Source: Filosporella fistucella
Lineage: Eukaryota > Ascomycota > Leotiomycetes > Helotiales
Reading direction: 5' to 3'
DNA length: 64,000 nucleotides
NCBI GenBank assembly: GCA_030077755.1
Contig: JAQJZZ010000010.1
Coordinates: 5,704,001 to 5,768,000 of the forward strand
Numbering within the stretch: the first letter of the stretch is position 1; each line of letters begins with the position of its first letter. Of the stretch, positions 24,537-36,558 are shown in pieces. Made by a program: the position numbers and the translations under genes. The notes under the pieces were generated by a model. That model saw only the letters and a list, made by a program, of their open reading frames with translations. It did not search any database and had not been told where the DNA came from.

Positions 24537-26206
24537 TGCAGATCTGTGCCGGAAGTGCGAGAGCGGCGGTCTTAAAGAGCGGTCGTACGTAGGTGTGAAA
24601 CTCGACCAGTAAATTGTAGGGGAGGAAGAAAGTACGGCAGGTATCTAATCTGATTACCAAAGTAGAGCTCAGGTAGATACCAGTGTCACACAAGGTCCCC
24701 CTAAGCGTGAGTAAGAAGAGAGGCGTTTATAAAGGCTCTCTCCTCGTGCCGAAACCTTATCAGAAACCAGACCGAGTGATAGAGTTGTAGCTCACTACAG
24801 ACAAGTAATTGCAATCAGAAAAGTATGGGGAAAGAGATAGGAATCCGAGCTCGAAGGGGCAAAGAAAGTCACGGAAATGGTACGATAATTATACTTGAGA
24901 TATGCATCAAGGGACGTAGTACAGCGACAGTAGCAGGATATAAGAATGGATATGAAGTTGGGGGTTTAAGGTATGTCGAATAGAGGGCCAGCAAGTACAG
25001 CAAAGTTACGGTCTAGCTTGACTCCGTTTGGTAGCAGGTGTATAATTGGAAGACGTGCTGTTGTAAGGTATGGATGGTATGCTTTGGATAGGATATGAAG
25101 GATGGGGTTCCTGTGCATGATGCGCTCTTTCCTCCAGCCCAGAGCAACGATCCTTACTCTGCATTTGGAATCCCCGACTCCCCATGGCTCGACTCAGTCA
25201 ACTTGACCGTGACCATACTTCGTAAGGATGCACGTCTGAACCACTGTGCCGTCATGCAGCTTGCCATGCTCTCCCCTCCGTCCCTCTGGACCGCAGTACC
25301 CTATCAGGAACGTGTGTGCGTTGTCTTGAGTGGTTATCTTGCTCCGCAAGATCGAGGGATCGAACTTCCTTTTTTGGGTAACTTTGTTGAAGCAAAAAGT
25401 CTTGGGACCGACTACGGGGAGGTCATGTGATGGAGGGGTAAGGAGAGTAGATAAAGAGTGATAAGAGTTGTCGGTGAAACTACCGTGGACCAGGGTATGA
25501 GTTATTAGAGCGACGGTGGCTTTCTCAAACTTGGGTAGTACTTGCAGCTAGGGAGCCAGATGGCCAGAGGAAGGAGGTCCTCCAAATTGTATATCATTTC
25601 GAATCAAAACATAAAGAGACAATTTTGCCAGTGTGTATGTAAAACAAAAAAGAAACGGATCAATTCATGATTAGAATATGGAAATGTATTTCTACGATGA
25701 AATGAACAGGGAAAGCACTGCATATATATGCCATTACCCTTTCTTGGCTCAAAGCGGCTGAGCATACATTGGAGGAAATTCATCGTGTGGACGACGATCT
25801 GCTTGTGTTATTGCTATCCATCCAACCCTCGAGACCTTTGAGTCATTTTAGTAGATGAGACATGCTACTTAAAGCCCTTCCGTCATCATGCAGACTTCCC
25901 AAAGATTGATTATGTCCCAGCCATGGCACATAAAACAAGTCATCAATTCAAAATTTAAACTTCATCAATAGCTATACTCCTCTCGGATTCATTGCTCACG
26001 AGTCCTCAGAGTCGCAAGCAACTGCGCAACATCTTGCCCACCACCAAGCGTATATCGTCAACATGCATTATCATGGCACATGAATTACTCAAATACCAAC
26101 GACACCATATCGCATTCCAACACCGTGATATGGCATATGGACAGGCTTGTGACGGTGACTATCTCGAGTGCAATCATTTGTATTATCGTCTTCGTAGTTC
26201 AAATTT
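24537..26206. other. intergenic, DUF3445 promoter and 3' region of the regulator gene
   Basis: About 1.7 kb. The left part carries the promoter of the DUF3445 gene; the right end is 3' of the Zn2Cys6 gene. A GC-richer patch at 25095-25430 is open on the plus strand for 111 codons but has no recognisable domain. It contains a perfect 7-bp hairpin (ATCTTGC-TCC-GCAAGAT, 25336-25352). Nothing else is supported. Confidence 0.5.
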
Positions 26207-29070
26207 TCAAGGGTCAAGGTGATAAATGGGTTGGATGATCTTATAACACCACATCGCTACCGGGTCGGTGCTCTTGAGATCTGAAATCCAATCCTGGGAG
26301 GTGTTAAAAGCTTATTCTGCCATCCAAATCGCATATAGCCCTTTGGCTAAAAAATGCCAATAGACTTACTATATACAACGCCACACTCTCATCAATCTCA
26401 GCCTCGAATCGAGCTCCGCCCAATTGTGTGCGGATATCTCTCAACATCGGGTTGTGGCTTGTGAAATGGAAGATGAGGAGAATTCCGAGGAGATGCTGAC
26501 TCCAGCAAAACAAATATGGGACGAGTCTCTTCCTACGCGAAGTCGGAGAAAGTGTGAGGGGCCACTTAAGACATGACTATCATCCGTTAAAATCGATGTT
26601 CAAAAGAGAAGTAAATGTGACCTACCCTGAGACACTCGGCCACACCTTGAGCATCATCTTGGGTCATAGAATCGGGGAAGTGTAGAGCTTTGTAGACGAA
26701 CGGTCGATATACGACATACTTTGCGTAATAGAATCTTGTTCGTAACAGCGCAACTTGAACATCATATACATACGGGTAGTGAACTGGCTCGGTGTTAAGA
26801 TCTGATGAGAAAAGTGGTACGCCACTATGAGCTTGTCGCGGGGAGAGACTAGGGTCAAGAGATTGATTAAACGTCCCCGCATTCGAAGGTTGTGGAGCGG
26901 GAAACCCTGCGGGATCATCTTCTGCCCATTGGAGCTCCCGCGGAAGCATTCCACGCCACTGTGCAAGATTTGCTGCTAGCTGGTTCAAAGAGCTGGCAGA
27001 GGGTCCGTCGTCAGTTGACGTGTTGGGAGTATCAGAATTTGATGTTGCTGGAAGCTTGTCAGTCTAACTTCAGGTGGCGCAAACCTCATTTAAGTTTCAC
27101 CTACCGTCGTACAGGTGGTTGTGCAAATCTGCGCACAAACGTCGCAAAGCTAAGGACGATGCATAATGAGCCTGGAAATGTGACGACTGGTTTCCACGAT
27201 GATCGGCTTCGCAGAAAGGTGTGTTAAAAGTTGGCATGCCGACTCGGTCGGCAAGTGGTATTAAACCTGTAGCGGCTACGTCAAGGTCATACTGGAGAGC
27301 CGTTTCCATGACTACGCAGTGCCAATAGGCTCTCTTGATAAGGTCGCCTTTTGGAGAATCCCAATCGATCGAATTGCTAGGCTTATTAGCGACCGGAGTG
27401 AGGGAGAGTCGAATACTAGGAGAATGTACCATGTGATAAGAGTTTGACATGCCATCGAACCATAAACAGTCATCTTCCAAAAGTCCTTGTGCATGTGTGA
27501 GCAAACCATTAGCAGCTGGGTAAAAAAGAACTTACCACATGCCGAGAGCAAGATTGTAGATAGAGGCTGTTCAGATATCAGAATACAGAAACAGAGTCGG
27601 GTGGTACAGAGCAACATACGCAGCGAGAGAGAATATTTGGACGTTCTCGAGTTCTCCTTCAGTGAGAACGAACCCTATTCGCTTCCTCGCTTCATTATAA
27701 AGAGCCAAACCAGGAGGACGAGTAATTGTGCCGCCACGGATCCCACTATAACGGCCATTTCTTTCCTCAATTGGTTGCCCACGAGAACCTTCAATGGCAA
27801 CCTCTCCTAAGGCAAATATAAGAAGCGCTAGAACTGAGTCCACATCGCCTAGATGAAAGTCAGCGTTACCTGTCGTAAATTGAGGAAGGTAGTGTGGCTG
27901 GGCGAACTCTCGCCCATCTACATGTCTGTTCAAACCGAATCATGTAATTCCGAACGCATAGAAAAACGACAGATCACGTACCATCAAATCCCTCTGTGTG
28001 AACCTTGGTGAGGGTATCGGAGATGAAATTCTGCCTATCCATAAAGGGATAGATGAAATTCCAAGTGTCAAAATAAGCTGTTGCTAGTCGGTGCATGATG
28101 TCTCTTGTTAAAGCAGGAAACGTTGCTCTTGCCCCACCTGCAGCTCTTGTGGCTTGAGTCTGCATACCTCTGAAAAATGAGAGATTAGCACAATGACTTT
28201 CGCTGTATAAAGCCAGCTGGAGGAAAGGTTTCCTCGGCCGTGAAATCTAGTAACGGGGACAGTGTGGTAGCGTTGGACAGATATCCACCGAAAATGAAAT
28301 GGTTCTTACACAAAAGGCCGATCCTGCAGAACCTCGTCAAGTGGCAAGCTAGCTTGTTTCTTTTGTACTTGTACAATGAAAGCTGAGCCATCCTGCTCGA
28401 GAACCTTTAGATCCCCAACATTCGAGGGTAAAGTTTGCAATAGGAGCTGTTGTACAATAGGCCATGTCAATAATTTATGTGCAGCAGCAGCATGCCGATA
28501 GGGTAAAATTCTCCCCAAACCACTACCCAACCTACTGGGGCTGGGTTGCTGAGAGGTACGAGTAGAAGGAGTAGAATATGAAGGGTCGAGCTCGACAGAA
28601 AAGGAGGGATGGCTAGAAGGAGACTGTTGCGGGGGCCCAAACCCGGAAGGAACAGGCACACGGTTGGTAGGAATTCGGTCAACTTTACTTTCGAGTATTC
28701 TTAATTTGTCAAGAATCTCGACTAATGTTTTGTCCTTTTTGGTCGGCTGCGGCTCACGATACCTATCCATATCAGAACGTTAAGAAATGACAAAACGATT
28801 ATTGAAACTTGCCTGCACTCTAATTTCATCCTCTGGCACAAGCCACATTTTGGTCTTGCTTCATCACATTTCTGTTTTCTTGATCTGCAAGTCTCACAAG
28901 CTCTGGCAACATTTAGCTTGACCCTGTAAGAACCAACATTACGCGATTTCCAACATCAGAAACAAGATGGCCTTAAAAGTGTCCACGTACTGAGCTGCTA
29001 TACTTCCACGGGCTTGTCGAGGATTTGGTGGAGGGTTTCCAGAAGAGCTGCTAGCTGAATCCAAGTTCAT
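26207..29070 (-). CDS. Zn2Cys6 (Gal4-type) transcription factor with fungal-TF middle homology region
   Basis: Eleven exons on the minus strand: 28991-29070, 28813-28923, 28310-28762, 27982-28169, 27620-27917, 27536-27566, 27430-27485, 27105-27376, 26626-27047, 26370-26576, 26207-26293. The sum is 2205 nt, 734 residues, and all phases match. The binuclear zinc cluster at C36, C39, C46, C53, C56 and C63 fits C-x2-C-x6-C-x6-C-x2-C-x6-C exactly. It is followed by a coiled linker (ILDKLRILESKVDRI). The middle homology region runs from the TWNFIYPFMDRQNF segment through SLAALYLQSCSRHVDFWKM, GSMACQTLI, KGDLIKRAYWHCVV, to KRLVPYLFCWSQHLLGILL near the end. Nuclear sequence-specific regulator; targets unknown. 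Oddities: intron 2 is GC-AG (AG|GCAAGT) inside the zinc-cluster coding region, one exon is only 31 nt, and the acceptor before exon 7 is AAG. Several middle exons rest on homology-guided choices, so their edges could shift by a few codons. Confidence 0.86.
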
Positions 29071-31579
29071 TGTCCCCTCCAAACAATCTATCAAGTCCTA
29101 TGTGTAATGACGAGTAGGGTAGAATATGGCCACACAAAGCTCTTTTCCCAAAATTGAGAAATAGTTTTAGGCGACAGGGAGATGGTGGATCTAATCAATC
29201 AATGGAAATGCGTGGCCAACCCGGGCAAGGACTCCTTGGGCAGTGTTGAGGTCCCCAAGGGGATATATCAACAGAGGAGCCTCCAGAAGCGTGACACACT
29301 TTAAGAGGCGAAAACAATCGAACCCTCCACTAAGTGGCAGAGGCGCATTATTGCTTTGAGACTCTTGATCCTCTGTTGTCACGGTAGGTAGTGACACTAC
29401 AACAACTCTGAAGTTTTCCTCCCGCAGGGTACAACACTCGGACACGAACGGTAGTCGTCGGTACTTGCTGTCGACATAGCAGACTGGGGAGGGGCAATGC
29501 TGAGGGTCGTCGTGGACGGTCGCGTCGAGGTATTTCAGGATATGGACCCTTTAAAACACGAATTTTAAGCATCATTCGGGCAAATAGAAGTTGTGATGGT
29601 CTGTCGGAGATCTTGCCGGCTCCGCACCTCCAGCCCAACGTTGAAGGCGTTGATTCTTCGATTTCTCATGCCCCTGTCGATGTCGATGTGAGTCTGTCAG
29701 TCCATGCGGGCAGAGAGAAAGTAAAAGCTGACCGTCGACTGCGCTCTGAGAGTCTAGAAGGGCCAGCAATAACTATGCTTGACGTTGTAGTGACGACATG
29801 AGAGTCTCTGCTGCACATTCTGTGTACGAAATGGACCAACACAAAGATGCGGTCGATTAAATACGCACGATGCGCCAAAGTTCTTGAGGCTAAGGACGGG
29901 ATCATCGAACTTCGGATCACAGTCTGAGATGCGAGGCGACCGACGGTAAATTTTTGGTGCTGGTAGGAGTGTGCCATTTGTTGTTGTGCTTGGAAGAACG
30001 GAGATATAATGTTCGGTTGAGGGTTCTTTCGCTTTTGCACACAGGATTGACCACACACAAAACCGGGAATAATTGGCCTGGCTTGGTCTGAAATGCAGGA
30101 TTCAATTGGAAAGCATAATAGTCTATGCGAAATTCCTTCAATTGATAGCTTCGAGTTTCCTTTTCTTGAGTCAGACTTGATGCGTTTGGCAGGAAGATTT
30201 CACCCAGTTGCCAGGAATCAAATTCCGATGGCACCGTCTAGCCTTGGTTCTTGGCTGAGAGGCTGGCGCGGGTTCAAAATCCGTGCGAATCATAGAAGAC
30301 TCATCAATCTGGATGTTTTGATTGTTACCACCGGATTTGCCTCTATCACGTTCATTACTGGATTCTCACTGGTTATGGAACTTCCAGCCTCCAATCATCG
30401 GATGGTGTTTGTATGAAGACATCTGCTGGGTCAATGTAGTTGGAATTCTGATAGTGAGATGTCGACCTTGAGCTTTAGCAATATTCCAGGTTAAATTTGA
30501 CGGATCATATTGGACACGGATTTTGTTCATAGCACTGTCCAGCATTTCGTAAAATACATATACAGTTCTTCCCTTGTTACTATAACATTTTTTTTGGTAC
30601 GTGTGCCATAGTATTAGATGATCCATTGTAATCTTCTCGCTTCATAATGATAATAGGTGGATTGAGGAGGGGCCTAAGAACTGCATTGTGTTATGAACCA
30701 ACTTCTATACAGATTGTCTGCCTGTCCTATACTGTCATGAGCTGCAAAAGGAACTACTGGTTTTAGTTATATTCACTTGAATCGATGCTATCTCTCTTTG
30801 AATTGGACCGGATTGAGATAATTACCCAATTCTGGATACGAGAGGACAATATTTCGAATTATAGGGTTATGAGTTATAGATGATAACATTCCTCAACCCA
30901 AGAATACATCGGTAATAGCAATATACACACTCATCTTAATCGTCTCTATTCTTAGAAGCTTGCACCACTAATTAAAAATGCGGACCAACAATTTTGGTAC
31001 AGAGGTAAGTATAGTCTTCATTTCACGACAGGTTGATCTATTGTCTGCAAATCATGAAGGTGAGCATGAGTTGATTTCTCCAGTGCCACCCACAGCTTCA
31101 AGAGTTCTTATCTGCAGATGTAGAACTGGGGATGAGCATATATATGAGTACCAGCTGCATATCATATGCAAATATTCCTGAAATAATGCGAAGAACAGAT
31201 AGCGATCTGAAGTTTGTATATAGACCACGAGACCCATCATAGCCAAAGGTAACCCGATTTAGTAAGGGAAAAGGCGATTTGCATTAAACCTCCAACAGCT
31301 TCCCGGTGCAAGAGAGACTCGAGTCGGTCCTCAATAAGACCAGTCAGTACGCTCGTGCCTGTGACGATGATAAAATGCCAAGTCTGTACTTAGTAGTTAC
31401 CCTTATAGTACTTTTTACCAGATCATGATCCAAAATGGGATTACCATTTGGAGAATTCATGAAACTTGTGCATCGTATCCACGATTACAATAGCCTTGAC
31501 AAATTGCACTGTACTGAGCGGTTTGTAAATCGTAAACAAGACGATTAGTGTCATCAACTCCCATTAGATAGCAAAATGT
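29071..31579. other. intergenic, regulator promoter and unassigned sequence
   Basis: About 2.5 kb. The part just right of 29070 is the promoter of the Zn2Cys6 gene; the right end is 3' of the dienoyl-CoA reductase gene. Minus-strand open frames at 30366-30626 and 29917-30234 have protein-like composition but lie in different frames without convincing splice sites. They may be a decayed gene. Nothing firm is annotated. Confidence 0.45.
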
Positions 31580-32622
31580 CTACAATTTCGAAGCCTTCCT
31601 ATCCTTCGTATAAGTGCCATCTAATAAATAATCTGGGTAACTTCCACTCCCTAAACCACCAGGAGAGCGCCAGTCTCCACCATCAATCACCAGAACCTCG
31701 CCGTTGACAAAACTGCCTGCATCACTGAACAAGTATACTGCTCCATCAGCAATCTCCTTTACTGTACCCCATCTCTGCAGGGGCACTTTCTTGAACAAAG
31801 CATCATGGCTGTTTTTATCTTTACCACCCAGTCTTGCCATACCTTCCGTCCCAGCAATAGGACCAGGTGTGATAATATTTGATGTTATCCCCCTTGGACC
31901 ATATTCTAATGCAACATTTGCAGATATCGCGTCAATGCCAGCTTTGGCAGCTGAGGCGTGAACTTGTAAAGGCATTCCAGTAAAATGGAATGATGCGGAT
32001 ATGAAAATGATCCTTCCTCCAGTAGAAGGATTTGTCCCCGTGTTAGGATTTTTCTTTGCAGATATGAGAAGTTGTGGCATAGTAGCTTTGAGGGTATTGA
32101 ACGAGCCAATTGTGTCGATATCTATGACTGTCTTGAATGCATTGGGCGAAAGCCCTTCAATAGGAGAAAGGAAATTTCCAGCAGCACCGGCACTATTAAT
32201 CTGACATTAGTGATGCACTCTATATTAAAATCTGCTAACGTTGTAAGTTGGAATGCTTACATCGCAAAGTCAATTCCGCCTAACTCTTTAACACATGTAT
32301 CGACAGCCCTCTCAAGGTCCTCGATCCTCCTCACGTCTACCCCACCAATGCCAATAACCTTCGCCCCTTTTCGTGCTGTAGCTATGCTCTTGGCCATGTT
32401 CTCGGTCTTTTCCGGATTTCGTCCAATGATGCAGGCATTGGCTCCAAGGTGAACGAGTGCTCTGACTTGAGCGGAACAGATTGTACCTGCTCCGCCAGTA
32501 CAGAAAATGACTTTATTATCTGCGTTTTCTATTAGCTGATGCCGTGATAAGGGGCAACTTCCCATACCAAATATGCCGTCCTTCCAGACGTTGGAGAGAT
32601 ATTCTGATCTTGGAATAGACAT
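31580..32622 (-). CDS. peroxisomal 2,4-dienoyl-CoA reductase (SDR)
   Basis: Three exons: 32568-32622, 32261-32519, 31580-32192; 308 residues. Short-chain dehydrogenase that reduces 2,4-dienoyl-CoA with NADPH so that unsaturated fatty acids can enter peroxisomal beta-oxidation (Sps19/DECR2 type). Seen: the N-terminal SEYLSNVWKDGIF typical of the fungal enzymes, the nucleotide motif TGGAGTIC at about 26-33, GRNPEKT, AGAAGNFLSP, SASFHFTGMPLQVHASAAKAG around the active site, a PGPIAGTEGMARLG loop, and VIDGGDW. The last three residues are SKL, a canonical PTS1 peroxisomal signal. Intron 1 is 48 nt (GTATGG to ACGCAG) and is in frame without a stop, so retention would add 16 residues. The family sequence (GIFDNKVIFCTGG) argues that it is normally spliced. 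Confidence 0.94.
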
Positions 32623-33085
32623 GGTATCAATGTCCAAATGCAAATAAAACTTTGTAGAGAAAGAAAGGGTTGTAAAGTTGTGTAAACTGCGTAAAAGTTG
32701 AAGTAGTCCTCACCGAGTGGAAAAATGAGTCTTATAAGATGATAAGCACCTCCAACGGCCGTATTGACAGATTTGGAGGACTTATCCAAGGAGTTTGCCT
32801 CGTAGAACTCTGGGGTACCCGCAGCCGCAGCCGCGCAACCTCGGCCTTCTGCAGACGGATTTTTGATTAGTGTACTATTTGTCGCGCTCGTCAGACACCA
32901 ATCAGGCAGGAATGACAAGGGTGTGGTGCTATCGAGGACGAGGCCCAGTTGAGGCGCTGGAATTACCAACTTAGCAGCTCCAAACCCAGCGACGTCAATA
33001 ACCTCAACGTCGTCCACGAAACAGCTTAGTTCTGAATAGCTCCAATCATATCAAGCAAGAATAATCCTATTGAGGGCTAGCAGAG
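32623..33085. promoter_or_regulatory. shared divergent promoter region with an ATG-less open frame
   Basis: 463 bases separate the start codons of the dienoyl-CoA reductase (-) and Atg33 (+), so both promoters must lie here or overlap the neighbouring gene. The minus strand is open for more than 150 codons from about 33017 towards 32532, with amino-acid-like composition, but contains no ATG. It overlaps the reductase start in another frame, so it is not annotated as a gene. Confidence 0.5.
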
Positions 33086-33774
33086 ATGGCAACCAGAACG
33101 GTTTCCACATTGAAATTCGTGGGATCAATCTCATTGGGCCTCCTCACCGTACGATACCCCTCCATCCTCGTCCGCATATAATCACAATTCCTTCTTCCTG
33201 CATTGGCAATTCTAACAAAGTTCTGCAATAGGGCCTGTCATATACACTCAGCACATTGACTCTGCCAACGTTACTCACACTTCCCTCCGCCAACAGCGCG
33301 TCGAAAGCGTTTTCAAACCTCACCACTTTATCCCTCTCACACCTCCGAGCTTTGGCAGGGATTTCCAGCACATCTTTCCTAGTCGCCTACATTCTTTCTC
33401 CCCGGAGCCAAAAGCACCCTTATTTACTATGGACCACACTCTTCGTTGCCTCATCCGGAATCACAGATCTGGTTCTTCCAGCCAGCAAGAAGACTATCAC
33501 TACTACCCGAAGAGCGACAGTTGAGAAGAAGGGCAAGCAAAGGCAGATGGAAGCAAGTTATGAAGTTCTAGGATCCAGTGATAGGGATAGTGAGGGAACT
33601 GTTAGCGGAGAGGAGATGGAAGAGGAAGTTAACGGCGAGGAGGTGCGAGTCGAGATGGAAGGATTCATGCAGACACAACTTATCCGCACTGCGATTGCTG
33701 GTATTGGGTTTGCAATGAGTGTTATTGGGATCTGGGGGGATGGAGCCAGTGAATTGGTCATTATTGAGATGTGA
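33086..33774 (+). CDS. ATG33: Atg33-like mitochondrial outer-membrane mitophagy protein
   Basis: Two exons: 33086-33148 and 33232-33774; 201 residues. The intron runs GTACGA to GCAATAG with a TCTAACAA branch site and phase 0. Atg33 is a fungal-specific outer mitochondrial membrane protein needed for mitophagy in stationary-phase yeast. Seen: an N-terminal hydrophobic segment (LKFVGSISLGLLTGLSYTLS), TLPTLLTLPSANSASKAFSN, a second membrane pair around SSTSFLVAYILSPRSQKHPYLLWTTLFVAS, an acidic disordered insert (EEMEEEVNGEEVRVEME), and a last hydrophobic helix (TAIAGIGFAMSVIGIWG). This layout fits filamentous-fungal Atg33. Exon 1 alone would be overlooked because it is only 21 codons. Confidence 0.85.
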
Positions 33775-36558
33775 GGAATAGTTTGGTTAGGACGAAGGTA
33801 TGACGATGAATGGCGGCGACAAGGATACGATTCACGATTTTTCAAGTGATGAAAGATTTCGGAGGAGAAGGAGTAGATTATTTGGTTTTGGTTCTGGGCT
33901 CCCTGGGATTTGACGAAGGCGTTGGTCACTCTTTTCTCTCGAGATTGTCCTGTATGTTCTCCTCTACCATAAAAGCCACAAAACTCGGTATAAAAAATTG
34001 AAATACAATCTTCTCTGCAATCTCTGAGCTCATGTTGTTTTGTGCGATTGTCAAGCATTTGCCCTGTTTTGAATATATAGGTCCCTTCCATACTCAAGAT
34101 ACCGTCCTATATCCCAAATCCTTTGTATCAAGAGGCATTTACACCACAGAGGTAGTCGGAAGGAAAAGCTTATTGCCTTAACAGGACTTATAGCTCTGGT
34201 CTCCAGCAGCTGGGGATTGAGTGCCGGGAATATGCCAAATGCTATTCCTGAGCCTCTTATGCTGTAAACATTCTAACAATTACATTTTGAAAATACGGAA
34301 CTGTATTTAAAACCAAGGCCGGCAGGCAATTTTAAAGATACACCAGTCAAGTAACTCCAAATCCAGCTCCAACTCATAGGCTCAAGATACTTATCCTTCA
34401 CCATAATTCCATCAAGACCCCCCATACAAGCTAAGATCTCGCAAGACTTGATATACTCATTCCAAGCACCATATACATGCAAATGCATTCTTTTCATTTT
34501 AAGTCAACAGCGCTAAAATGATAGAAAACGTCTTCCTTTGGCACATTCTATCCAACTTTAAAGGAAAACTCACTTCGTCGCCTTTAATACCCTATTCCAA
34601 AATCCAAATCAGCATAGTAAGCACTCTTATAGCTCCATTATACGTGTAGATGAACTCAGTGCCCTATTGCACCCAGACCATTAAACTGCCGTCGCTAAGG
34701 TCTTCCAAGCTTCCAATTCTTCAAGCGCTTCTCATCTGAGTCCTCTCTCCAAACTATTGCCTCTATCTAAAACCTCACCTAGTTTCTCAAACCCCTCAAC
34801 CCTGAATCTCCATCTGTGAAACCTAGAACATATCTCCCATACCCCCTCCATGAAACTAACCGTCAATCTCTCCTCTGACATTCCACCTCACAGCTCAACT
34901 CAAATATTCTTCACCACTCTATCTCACAGCTTCCCACGCACCAAAAAAATACGCACTTACAACTACGCTCACCCCCTCGCACCCTCGTCCAGAGATGCGA
35001 TTGGCGACCCAAGTCCATCGTCCAAACGTACATGCCAAGAGATATGATACAATCTGATCCCATCTCTCCTACTCACCTTGACTTAATCCTATCCCTGAAC
35101 GCAGAATTTCGCTTTCTCGCTTCTATCCCTATTTCTACTCATATACGCTCTTCACACAATTATTTCTTTCCGGCAAGATTCCCTTGCCACGAGTCTCGGT
35201 GCGAGGAGGTGGAGCAAGGAAAGGTTTCGCGGTCTGAGTGTAAATATGGGGAATGTATGATAGTCAGGGCATCTGTGCTTTTCCTCTTTTAATTCTGAAT
35301 CTTGAATCATGAGTTTCTACTTCTAGGGAGGGAGGCTAGTCATGTTTGTCACCTCATAAAATGGCTTGTGGGGGCCGTTATCCATCAAGTTTCGAAATGC
35401 GAGGTGAAAAAGTAGAATAATTGGATGTTCTACACCCCTCTGCGGCTGCTCCTAGCTAGCTAGTGGGATCTGAGTAGGTCAAGTATATTCTCTCTACCTC
35501 TGAGAAATACTACTTCAAATTCGTCTATTCTCTCTCCTTCCTTCCTAGTGCGTTATCCTGCTATTCTATCATTAACTTTGAGCCTTGTGGGTACAACCAT
35601 ACCAAGCACAGCAAGTAGTTTTATGAAGAGTCTCCCAGATAAAGAATTAAGAGTGGCTATTGTGGATATATATCTTAACTCCACGGCTGTATGATCCCTT
35701 CATGGATCCTTCGTATTTCGCACTTTTACACCAAACCTAACAAATGAAGTAAACCCGTGCGTTCGTCCGCTCCCTGTTCTTTAGCATCCGCTCGGGAAAG
35801 GCAGGGCACGTCAAGGTCCAAATTCTTTGACGTGTCGGTCCCGCGTTGTCTCGATTCAAATGTTCGCGGGTGGGAATATGGATCCCTCCCTCTCGCCAGG
35901 GGATAGAAATTGGAGTTTTGAGTTTGGTACGAATTGCTGGTTAGACTTCACATCCTTCACGCAGTTGGCAATAAAGTTTCAATGGTTCTGAACCTGTTGG
36001 TCAATGCTCTTCCGGGGCCAGAGAGAATTCCCATCCGGTTCAACTCTTGCAAGCTGATGGTTTAAAGTTTCATATTTTCAAGATCTGACGTCTGTCAATC
36101 TTACTTTAAGGCTTTGCATTGGATGATCTCACGGATACAGGCTCGTGCAGAGTATAGTTTCTTTTAGGGCGTTGACGTGATTTCGCAAGTTTAACTATGT
36201 ATAGACACCGCGTTCATAGATGCAAAGACGGTATCATCAAATTCAGCTTGGTTTGGAGGATGAGAAGGGTGTCCCTTGCTTTGATGACAGGCCGAAAGAT
36301 CCGGAAATCCTCGCTTCATTTTGCCTGCTTTATTCATTCTGCATTGATACTTACAGGTTAGCTGTTGTTCGGAGAATATCTAGCAGGTATTCGTCCACTT
36401 TGTTATGTTTAATTGGAGAGGGAAGCCTTGTCAAGATGAATCGCACAAGGATACCCCGAGTGCCGGAAGACGGCAGAATAGCTGACAGCGGGGAGATAGC
36501 CGAAGTATTAATACATCAGATAAGATCATGGACATGGTGAACACAGTTAATTACTATC
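33775..36558. other. intergenic between convergent ATG33 and MFS genes
   Basis: About 2.8 kb. A C/T-rich plus-strand stretch at 34680-35110 looks like leader sequence, but no coding gene follows. The minus frame 33558-34097 is mostly antisense to Atg33. Nothing firm seen. Confidence 0.5.

Noticed and set aside
25095..25430. 111-codon plus-strand open frame in a GC-richer patch, with a perfect 7-bp hairpin
   Set aside because: No recognisable domain. The hairpin plus a GATCGAAC word hints at a tRNA arm, but the rest of a tRNA fold is absent.
27312..27617. Separate minus-strand gene overlapping the regulator
   Set aside because: Parts of this frame are genuine exons 6 and 7 of the Zn2Cys6 gene, joined to other frames by short introns; it is not an independent gene.
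30243..30290. Box B-like GGTTCAAAATCC suggesting a tRNA
   Set aside because: No matching box A, anticodon arm or acceptor stem upstream at the right distance.
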